From the NCBI GenBank assembly GCA_002796125.1, contig PCWA01000016.1, positions 1-36,520 of the forward strand: a stretch of 36,520 bases of DNA, read 5' to 3'. The notes beneath the pieces were generated by a model that had not been told where the DNA came from, made no database searches, and worked only from the letters and a program-made list of their open reading frames with translations. How positions within the stretch are numbered: position 1 is the stretch's first letter; each line of letters begins with the position of its first letter. The position numbers were made by a program, and so were the translations under genes. Shown piece after piece: positions 30,175 through 36,520 of the stretch. Source of the stretch: Candidatus Ghiorseimicrobium undicola (GTDB lineage Bacteria; Omnitrophota; Gorgyraeia; Ghiorseimicrobiales; Ghiorseimicrobiaceae).

Positions 30175-30203
30175 CTGATAGTAAATCTCTGGTTAAATGG
30201 CAT
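30171..30203 (-). CDS. Ten-codon leader ORF overlapping the tcmP start
   Basis: On the minus strand ATG at 30201-30203 with a strong AGGGAG site eight bases upstream opens a frame coding MPFNQRFTIR and ends in TGA at 30171-30173, overlapping the tcmP ATG as ATGA. The res stop codon lies 13 bases upstream. tcmP has no ribosome site of its own, so ribosomes ending this mini-ORF may start tcmP. Confidence 0.5.
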   Translation of the reverse strand: MPFNQRFTIR

Positions 30204-30215
30204 TTTTATCTCTCC

Positions 30216-33200
30216 CTATTTCAATACCTGAATAAATTCGGCAATGACCTTAAAGTCATCCTCCGAAACGTCTTTCAAAATAATATCCTTAAACTCTTTG
30301 TTGTCGGGAGACAAGGTAATCTTTGAATGAATCCAGCGATCCCCCTCAAGAGGCTTTTTCTCGCTGGAATATCGCTTTATCGTGTATCGCTGATGCGTTT
30401 CCGGATCTGAAACCTGCCGGGACTCAACAAGAACGATTTTGCCATTCCGTGAACCGCCACGCTCAAGCCGAAATAAACACGGACTGCCGTCTGCAATGGT
30501 CGGCTCCATTGAACGACCGACGACCTTGGCGATAAAATAATCTTTGTCATATTTCTTTTTGCTTACCTTTTTCCAGCCGATAACCTTCGGCAACTTCTGT
30601 TCTTCACTGAATGCGGTAGCAACCGCCTGCAAAGAAAAGACCGGCAAATAACCGTCGTATTTCTCCGTCTTTTTTATGTCCTCATCAGGAATAAGGTCGC
30701 TGAAATATAAATCCGACTTACCAGTGTCCATGTCAACGCTTTGTATAATTCTGTCAAAGGCTTCTTTAAACTCCTGCTTTTTCAAAACCTCATTATAGAA
30801 TGGCAGGCCGACAAGGCGGTATTTATCAGATTCAAACAGATCAACGATCTTGAAGTGCCCTTCAATCTCCTTGAGAAATTCCTCTTTCCACTGATCCGTC
30901 TTTAACAAATGCTGGCCTTTAGGCTCAACGAATAACTGGAAGGACAACGCTTTTTTTGTGTCTTTCTCGGTAAGGAATAATACAAAGTCAGGCTCAACAG
31001 CCTTTCCATCAGAGAACCGATATATTTTAAATACACGCTCATTCCGCAAAAGGTAAATATCCGTGTATTTCTTTTTAAGCTCATCCATTGCGTGCCGGAC
31101 AAACTGGACAAAATACTTTTCCTCGGACGTCCCGTAATTCTCATCATACATATACCAGTCGTGATCTTTAAGATGCAACCGCAAATCATCTCTGGTCGTT
31201 TGACTCATGGCGATACCATATTCCTTGTCATCGCCACCAATTAAAACCTCACCTATCCTCGACGGCTCAACAATCTTGCAAATGCTATGCCCCTTAAATT
31301 CTTTTGTCCCGATATATTCTGTTGTGCTTGCCTCAATCTTGCCCGCCAGCTCCTTAAAGGCATCCAAAGCAACTTCATACTTGTCATGATTGTCGATATT
31401 ATTCAGTCTGTCCTTTAATCCATAAATCTCAATGTCAACCTCGCCAAGATAATCATCGGAAGTCAAAAATTCATCTATGGATTTTAAAGAGGGGAAATAC
31501 TGCTTCAGATTAGAGAATCGATAAAATTCAACCTTATCCAGAGCTTTCCTATTTATGTGTTTTTCAATACGATTAAACTTGAGTGGTAGCTTGTCCAAGT
31601 CCTGATCCTGATCACCGTTTACCGTTACACCGTCAAAAACAGCTGTTTCCTTGGTTTTGCCAGTCCTGAGCTTGTGCTTAAAAGTAGTCTCGAAAACAAG
31701 GTCGTGCATACGCTTAACCTTCTCCCGTGTGTTTTCTTTCTGTTCGTTGAGGAAAAGGAGACCGTTCTTCCAAAACTTCGTATTTTTAATAATGTCTTTA
31801 ATCGAGACGGTTATTATTTTACGTTTCTCATCCGGAGGGGTAATCCCGCTTTTAACAAGCTCCGATTTAATCTCGGCGATATAACGGGAATCATTAAGGC
31901 TGTGGTAATGAAGCTCCTCTAAAATCCTTAATTCACTGTTTATGTCGTCATCATATTTGCGCTTAAATCTATCCTGACCTTTCTCGGTAACAAAAGGATA
32001 ATACCTCGCACCACGTCCGATAAGCTGGGCCTCTGAAATGGTCGTTCCTCCGGCCTTTCGTCCAACCTTACGAGAGCTTACGTCACGGCTTTCATAAAGC
32101 CTCACAATGTCAAACAGATTAAGGACATCCCAACCCTCATTGAGCATATTGACGGTAAAAATAACCCGTGTTTCATTATGCTCAGCCTCAAGGGTGTTTA
32201 CCTTTATCTGCTTTTCGTCACTGTCCGCCTGCGAGTTAATCGCAATACATTTTTCCTCTGAGAAATCGGATTTAATTTCCCGGGCTAAATTCTCATAGGT
32301 TATGCCGTTATCCTTGAAGAACGTAAAAGCCTTTTTGATGATTCCGTTACTGTTGCTCTTTTCAATCTTTTTAATATCGCCAACCTTGAGGCTTTTAATC
32401 ATTTCCTTAAATTTCTGCTCGGCTTTCTCGGACTGAGCAATGGTCTTTTGGGATTTAACCAAAATAACCGGCTTAAGCTGGATTTTATGTTTCTCGGCCA
32501 CCTTGCGCCTATACTGGCTCAAAATAACCGCCTGCAAGGCTCTCTCCAAGAGGTCGAGGTCGGACTGCATGATCTGGACATCCTTGGAAAACTTATCCTC
32601 TCGAAATTCCTTCAAGGTGTATTGATAAACAATCTTATTTTTATATTTCTCGAATATGTTTTGATGCTGTTCGACCGTTGCCGTGTATTCAAGCAATACG
32701 TTTGCCGGATTAACATTAAAAATATCTATGACTGTTTTCTCCCAGCATTTCGTTTCCTCTTGCTCAACTGGACTCAACCGATCTAAATTCCTTGTTAACA
32801 CATTTATATGATGGGCTTCATCTGACAAAAAAACGATTTTCTTATTCTCGAAATCTTCAAGTGTGATGGCGTTCTCCTGCGGAGTCCATATCCGGGAATG
32901 AAGTCCTTGAATTGTGGTAAAAAGGATATTGATACTATCCTGATTAACGCCTTCAAAATTATCAACTTCCTGAATTTGCACTTCCTTATCGTTAAAAACA
33001 ACTCTCTCCGCAAAAAGATATTTCGGCGAGGACTTATCAAGAAAATTCGCCTTGGTCTTTTTTATTATGGTCGTGCTGTTGACAAAGAAAATGAAATTGC
33101 GATAGCCGAGCTTGTAAAGATAGAGGATGTTTGATGCCATCAAGAAAGTTTTACCGCTACCAGTAGCCATATTGAAAAGCAGGTGAATAGGAAGCGTCTT

Positions 33201-33380
33201 ATCCGGATAATCATTTAAATAGTAGAGGAGCCGGACAATAGCTTCCCGTTGATATTCCCTGATCGAAAATCGCTGGCTAAGATTATTAACGATATAATCG
33301 GGTAACTTTTTATGTGGCTCCAAAACCTTTAGTTTTGAAGCGACATTCAATTCTTCAACTAATGTCTGACCGTTTGCCAT
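30216..33380 (-). CDS. Type III-like restriction helicase (Res) with PD-(D/E)xK region and C-terminal S24 peptidase-like domain
   Basis: A 1054-residue protein. The helicase core has Walker A MATGSGKT at residues 71-78, DEAH at 187-190 and motif VI QLIGRGARY, as in type III Res subunits. Further on, VEPDFVLFL followed by FVEPKG (about 800-830) forms a PD-(D/E)xK nuclease motif. Unusually, the last 140 residues (from about 914) form an S24/LexA-like domain: VVGRSMEPTIADGSPCLFR with the Ser nucleophile at 957 and TIKRY with Lys at 1002, so both catalytic residues of LexA-type self-cleavage are present. It begins two bases after the mod stop. Expected role: ATP-driven translocation and cleavage of unmodified DNA with Mod; the S24 domain could couple it to SOS-like regulation (inference). 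Confidence 0.88.
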   Translation of the reverse strand: MANGQTLVEELNVASKLKVLEPHKKLPDYIVNNLSQRFSIREYQREAIVRLLYYLNDYPDKTLPIHLLFNMATGSGKTFLMASNILYLYKLGYRNFIFFVNSTTIIKKTKANFLDKSSPKYLFAERVVFNDKEVQIQEVDNFEGVNQDSINILFTTIQGLHSRIWTPQENAITLEDFENKKIVFLSDEAHHINVLTRNLDRLSPVEQEETKCWEKTVIDIFNVNPANVLLEYTATVEQHQNIFEKYKNKIVYQYTLKEFREDKFSKDVQIMQSDLDLLERALQAVILSQYRRKVAEKHKIQLKPVILVKSQKTIAQSEKAEQKFKEMIKSLKVGDIKKIEKSNSNGIIKKAFTFFKDNGITYENLAREIKSDFSEEKCIAINSQADSDEKQIKVNTLEAEHNETRVIFTVNMLNEGWDVLNLFDIVRLYESRDVSSRKVGRKAGGTTISEAQLIGRGARYYPFVTEKGQDRFKRKYDDDINSELRILEELHYHSLNDSRYIAEIKSELVKSGITPPDEKRKIITVSIKDIIKNTKFWKNGLLFLNEQKENTREKVKRMHDLVFETTFKHKLRTGKTKETAVFDGVTVNGDQDQDLDKLPLKFNRIEKHINRKALDKVEFYRFSNLKQYFPSLKSIDEFLTSDDYLGEVDIEIYGLKDRLNNIDNHDKYEVALDAFKELAGKIEASTTEYIGTKEFKGHSICKIVEPSRIGEVLIGGDDKEYGIAMSQTTRDDLRLHLKDHDWYMYDENYGTSEEKYFVQFVRHAMDELKKKYTDIYLLRNERVFKIYRFSDGKAVEPDFVLFLTEKDTKKALSFQLFVEPKGQHLLKTDQWKEEFLKEIEGHFKIVDLFESDKYRLVGLPFYNEVLKKQEFKEAFDRIIQSVDMDTGKSDLYFSDLIPDEDIKKTEKYDGYLPVFSLQAVATAFSEEQKLPKVIGWKKVSKKKYDKDYFIAKVVGRSMEPTIADGSPCLFRLERGGSRNGKIVLVESRQVSDPETHQRYTIKRYSSEKKPLEGDRWIHSKITLSPDNKEFKDIILKDVSEDDFKVIAEFIQVLK

Positions 33381-33382
33381 AT

Positions 33383-35047
33383 TTACACGACCGTATTATA
33401 AAATTCTTTATTGAGCTTCTTATCGTCCGCACTGACTTTATAGGTAGCGTCGTCAATCTCGCTCAAATTGATGTAAAGATGATTCTTGTCGAGGCATTCG
33501 CATAAAATCTGCTTCTGTTCTTTGAGGGGTAATTTCTCAAATTCCTTTTCCTCAAATTTTGACAGATCAACGTCATAGCGAAAGAAGGCTTCTTTTTTCA
33601 TCTTCTCATAGATATTTAAGAGCTTGCGAGAGGAATCGGCGTCCTTAATTTCTGACATATATTGCTCGTTCCATTCCATAAGCTCGGCATAGACAAACGA
33701 TCCGCCACCTTTCCAGTTAATAGTTTTAGATATGCCAACCTGATCGCCAGCGATTGTGGCTTTAAGTCTCGTAATTTGTTTTTTAATTTGCCCCTCGATC
33801 TGCTCGATACAAATACAGCGTCTTTTTAATTTTAAACCTACAGAAGCTGTTGTCCCTGAACCAGCGAAGAAGTCTAATATCAAATCACCTTCCTTTGTAT
33901 GTGCTTCAACTATCCTTTGAATCAGGGCCTCGTTCTTTTGCCCCTTGAAATCTCCAACCTTTTCTTTACTAAAGCTCACAATCGCTATCGAATTTAATGG
34001 GTCTAACTCGTTACAGTTCCAAGTATCTTCGTATGGATAACCCTCCCCATCAGGTTTAGCACCATCTCGACGAACATAATCTTCGGGATAAGGAATATAT
34101 TTCTTGATAAATTTTAGTTGAGTCTTATCTTTTGAATAAAACAGTATGCTATCGTGATTTCTTACCCAATTTTTATCGGCTGACTTATACCCCGACACCC
34201 AGCCTATGCGCCAAATAATTTCTCTTTGAAAATTATTCCTTCCAAATATTTCATCCAAAAGTATCTTGCAGTAATGCACTTCGTTATAATCCAACTGAAC
34301 ATAAATCGCCCCATCGCTTGACAGTAAGTCTCTGGCAATTTCAAGTCTGTTACGCATGAATGTAAGCCATGTGGAGTGATTAAAACTATCATTGTATTGA
34401 AAATAATCCTCGGGGCCATCTGTATTGTAAGGCGGGTCAATATAAATAAGTTTTACCTGTCCTCTGAATTGTTGCTTCAGACAGTGCAATGCGAGAAGGT
34501 TATTCCCCTTAATAATCAAGTTATCATCGGCGTCAAACTCCGCAACTTTATGTTCGCCCTTGCTGTCGTATTTCTTAAAATTTGTCAAAACTTTAGGCTC
34601 AAATAACCGGTCTATTTCATCAGGGGAAAGCGTCTCATTGTAGAAAACCTCATCCCGCTTTTGGTCTTCTTTGTCCTGCCCGCCTTCAAGCACACAGTCC
34701 TTATACGCCCACGCCAAGACAACATCGCCTTTTTCTTTTAAATAATCCCTATTTGTCACAAGGCCGATCTTATTTTTAAAACCGGTGAATGAATCCGAAA
34801 GAAATTCCTTGTTATTCACGAATGCGATAAATTTGTCCTTGTCAAAAACAAGAACCTTTTCCTTTTTCGCTAACTTCTCAATGAAAAAATGCTCTTTTGC
34901 TTTGTCGTCTGAAAGGAGTAGCTCAATAAGAACCTGATCGAGCTTGAGAGCTAATTCGGTGAGCTTGTTTTTTAGCAGTTTTCCATCAGCGAATATCCGT
35001 TCGTCTTTCTGAAACAATTTCATTAAATCACTCATTAAGTTTTGCAT
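33383..35047 (-). CDS. Type III-like DNA (adenine-N6) methyltransferase, Mod subunit
   Basis: A 554-residue beta-class DNA methyltransferase. LIYIDPPYNTDGPEDYFQ carries the catalytic DPPY motif (204-207), and LILDFFAGSGTTASVGL carries the SAM-binding FAGSG motif (394-398); the catalytic motif coming first defines the beta group, which includes type III Mod enzymes and single adenine methyltransferases. The segment between them is the presumed target-recognition domain; the first 180 residues are a helical dimerisation-type region. I start at ATG 35045-35047 with an AAGGGG site seven bases upstream; an ATG four codons later sits at the HTH stop (TAATG). Adjacent res, two bases downstream, indicates a restriction-modification pair. 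The recognition site cannot be read. Confidence 0.92.
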   Translation of the reverse strand: MQNLMSDLMKLFQKDERIFADGKLLKNKLTELALKLDQVLIELLLSDDKAKEHFFIEKLAKKEKVLVFDKDKFIAFVNNKEFLSDSFTGFKNKIGLVTNRDYLKEKGDVVLAWAYKDCVLEGGQDKEDQKRDEVFYNETLSPDEIDRLFEPKVLTNFKKYDSKGEHKVAEFDADDNLIIKGNNLLALHCLKQQFRGQVKLIYIDPPYNTDGPEDYFQYNDSFNHSTWLTFMRNRLEIARDLLSSDGAIYVQLDYNEVHYCKILLDEIFGRNNFQREIIWRIGWVSGYKSADKNWVRNHDSILFYSKDKTQLKFIKKYIPYPEDYVRRDGAKPDGEGYPYEDTWNCNELDPLNSIAIVSFSKEKVGDFKGQKNEALIQRIVEAHTKEGDLILDFFAGSGTTASVGLKLKRRCICIEQIEGQIKKQITRLKATIAGDQVGISKTINWKGGGSFVYAELMEWNEQYMSEIKDADSSRKLLNIYEKMKKEAFFRYDVDLSKFEEKEFEKLPLKEQKQILCECLDKNHLYINLSEIDDATYKVSADDKKLNKEFYNTVV

Positions 35048-35238
35048 TTTATAACCCCTTTATTCTTCAGAAACTTTTCTATCTGATATTGTTGTATCTT
35101 GCTTGGCTTTGTCTTGCAGTTAAACCATCGATTGACGGTAACAAAAGAAACACCCAGCTGTTCTGCAAGAACCTGCTGGGTAATCTTGTGTTCTAAACGG
35201 TAGGAATCAAGCTCTTTCACTAAATCCATATTTAACAT
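35035..35238 (-). CDS. XRE-type helix-turn-helix regulator of the restriction-modification unit
   Basis: A 67-residue DNA-binding protein: LEHKITQQVLAEQLGVSFVT (residues about 15-34) and VNRWFNCKTKPSK form the XRE/lambda-repressor helix-turn-helix, followed by IEKFLKNKG. It precedes and overlaps mod by 13 bases, the usual arrangement of a controller protein that times Mod and Res expression, though its regulatory sites are not evident. Two ATGs are possible (35236-35238 and 35227-35229); neither has a clear ribosome site. Its AT-rich upstream region contains no unambiguous promoter. Confidence 0.85.
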   Translation of the reverse strand: MLNMDLVKELDSYRLEHKITQQVLAEQLGVSFVTVNRWFNCKTKPSKIQQYQIEKFLKNKGVIKCKT

Positions 35239-35549
35239 TTTATATCATCTTATAAATAAAGCAAGAACATTCGTATTTTCAAAGATGACACGAGCGGGAT
35301 GAATAGACCGGCTTAGAGGCCGTGCTGATGCTGGCGGGAATTTCTCTGAAAAAAAGAATTATTTTTGTTGAATTGACCACGGGAATTCCGGGGACAGCTA
35401 CCATAATTATTTTCTTTCGAAAATTCGAAATTCCGGAATTAATTGCCTTTGGAAATAAAAAACCTCCGCCAGTCATAAGACCAGCGGAGGCTCAGTAGAA
35501 TATTAATGCCTATCCGCAGACCAACGAATACTCAGGAAACTTGCTAATC
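35239..35549. other. Gene-free gap with mobile-element-like remnant and a terminator
   Basis: No convincing gene. A short minus-strand open frame at 35279-35476 has no ribosome site and looks random. The segment at 35381-35450 contains GGGAATTCCGGGGACAG and a CGAAATTCCGGAATT palindrome, which recall sequences flanking REP-associated transposases, so it may be a remnant at the island's edge. The terminator of the acyl-CoA dehydrogenase gene lies at 35455-35490. Confidence 0.45.
35455..35490 (-). terminator. Intrinsic terminator after the acyl-CoA dehydrogenase gene
   Basis: CCTCCGC (35463-35469) pairs with GCGGAGG (35484-35490) around a 14-base loop; on the minus strand six T residues follow. 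It lies about 60 bases downstream of the dehydrogenase stop codon. Confidence 0.85.
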
Positions 35550-36520
35550 TTAGACGCCTGTCAACATCTTGCCTATATCAACCTTGAGTAGCTCTGTGGT
35601 CTTAAAATGTAAAGTAAGTCCGCGGGCATCTCTGTAATATCGCTCCACAGGAAAATCTCTGCAATAGCCATGGCCGCCGTGAACCTGCAAGGCTTTATTC
35701 GTTACCTCTATCGCTATCTCAGAGGCATAAAGTTTTGCTTTTAAGGCATCTACGATAAGCGCGGGAGGGTTTGTGTCTCTTCTTGATGCGGTCGAATAGA
35801 GAAAGGCTCTTGCTGTATCAACACCTAAACTCATCTCTGTAATTAAGGACTGTATTAGTTGATTTGCACCTATGGGATTTCCTGCGATGACTCTTTCTTT
35901 TGCGTGTTTGATAGAAGCATCAAGGGCAGTCTGGGCTATTCCCAGCGAAATGGCAGCTGCTCCAAAGAAACCAAACCCAATAATTGCTTGAGCTACAATC
36001 TTCAAACCTTCACCTTCTTTACCTAAAATGTTTTCTTTAGGGACTCGGCAGCCTGAAAAGAATAGTTCCCGGCTGGATGTTCCGTTAAGGCCCATCTTTT
36101 CTTCTCTCTTGCCAAAAGAAAATCCTTCCGTTCTTTTTTCTATAAGAAGCATGGATAGACCTTGAGGCCCTTTGCTGGAATCTGTGCGCACTAAAACCAC
36201 ATAGACCTCTGCCTCTTGCGCGTTAGTTATAAATATCTTTGAACCGTTGACAATATAGTCGCTTCCTTTTAATATCGCTTTTGTCTCAAGGGCCAAGGCA
36301 TTAGATCCGCAGTTAGACTCATGGACACAAAAGGCCCCTAGTTTTTCTCCTTTTGCCAAGCTCGCAAGATACTTCTTTTTTTGTTCCTCATTCCCGAAAG
36401 ATAAAATAATATGGGAACATATAGAATGAGATATAAAAGAAAGGGCTGTTGAAGCGCATGCTTTAGCAATTTCTTCCGCTGCCAAGACAAAAGATAAGAT
36501 ATCCATCCCCATTCCACCGT
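35550..36520 (-). CDS. Acyl-CoA dehydrogenase, N-terminally cut by window edge
   Basis: FAD-dependent acyl-CoA dehydrogenase; 323 or so residues are visible and the first 60 or so lie beyond the right edge, since the frame stays open upstream as GGMGMD, the conserved (Y)GGxGxD segment. Visible motifs: EEIAKACASTALSFISHSIC, LGAFCVHESNCGSNALALET (FAD/substrate loop), YIVNGSKIFITNAQEAEVYV, GFGFFGAAAISLGIAQTALD, and VHGGHGYCRDFPVERYYRDA with the FAD-binding arginine region near the C-terminus. The middle-domain segment LNGTSSRELFFSGCRVPKEN is typical of short- and branched-chain or glutaryl-type enzymes, but substrate length cannot be judged. It carries its own terminator and is separated from the defence island by 311 bases. 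Confidence 0.93.
   Translation of the reverse strand, partial: GGMGMDILSFVLAAEEIAKACASTALSFISHSICSHIILSFGNEEQKKKYLASLAKGEKLGAFCVHESNCGSNALALETKAILKGSDYIVNGSKIFITNAQEAEVYVVLVRTDSSKGPQGLSMLLIEKRTEGFSFGKREEKMGLNGTSSRELFFSGCRVPKENILGKEGEGLKIVAQAIIGFGFFGAAAISLGIAQTALDASIKHAKERVIAGNPIGANQLIQSLITEMSLGVDTARAFLYSTASRRDTNPPALIVDALKAKLYASEIAIEVTNKALQVHGGHGYCRDFPVERYYRDARGLTLHFKTTELLKVDIGKMLTGV

Noticed and set aside
35279-35476. A 65-residue minus-strand open frame in the island-edge gap
   Set aside because: No ribosome site, no recognisable motif, and its sequence overlaps a repeat-like segment and a terminator.

Overview
The window reads as a moderate-GC bacterial chromosome. The mix of a citramalate/threonine gene set, stand-alone CoaB, LemA/TPM surface proteins, several single-domain PilZ proteins, a PEP-CTERM protein and many short hairpin repeats in gene gaps resembles Candidatus Omnitrophota or a similar uncultivated phylum. 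That placement is an inference from gene content and layout. Almost every gene lies on the minus strand, so transcription runs from high to low coordinates; the one plus-strand gene is a small ParB-like HTH protein at 27993-28349.

Region 1 (1-17.6 kb) is a dense metabolic run with many overlapping or touching genes. In transcription order: two PilZ genes, hom, thrC, a CoaB-type synthetase, a degenerate nucleotidyltransferase, two TPM-domain envelope proteins, lemA, an ApgM-family enzyme, cstA, lysC, cimA, a small unannotated gene, valS, nadC and the start of uvrB. LysC, Hom and ThrC plus the ApgM-family enzyme (probably the missing homoserine kinase) make threonine; CimA opens the citramalate route to isoleucine. 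Different hairpin repeats occupy the gaps at 14.2, 15.4 and 16.8 kb, and two AT-rich repeats sit in frame inside valS.

Region 2 (17.6-24.7 kb) carries tRNA-Pro(GGG), gpsA, a third PilZ gene, rluB, a SuhB-type phosphatase, a SPASM-like radical SAM protein, two cold-shock-domain genes followed by a tiny lipoprotein gene, a glycosyltransferase and a CX5R phosphatase. The cspA leader has a promoter, an intrinsic terminator and three mutually complementary 11-nt segments, the last of which ends on the start codon.

Region 3 (24.7-27.9 kb) is envelope biology. A PEP-CTERM C-type-lectin protein has a consensus sigma-54 site upstream. An ECF sigma factor, its zinc-finger anti-sigma factor and a Spy/CpxP-like periplasmic protein form a small stress regulon in which both the sigma gene and the Spy-like gene carry the same promoter, GGAACTT-N16-GTCTAA.

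Region 4 (27.9-35.5 kb) looks like an acquired defence island: HTH regulator, type III-like Mod, a Res subunit with an added C-terminal S24/LexA-like peptidase domain, a 10-codon leader ORF, TcmP (methyltransferase-like) and a three-Cys radical-SAM-like partner. The TcmP/three-Cys pair has no known function to my knowledge and is the best candidate here for an undescribed system. The window ends inside an acyl-CoA dehydrogenase gene.
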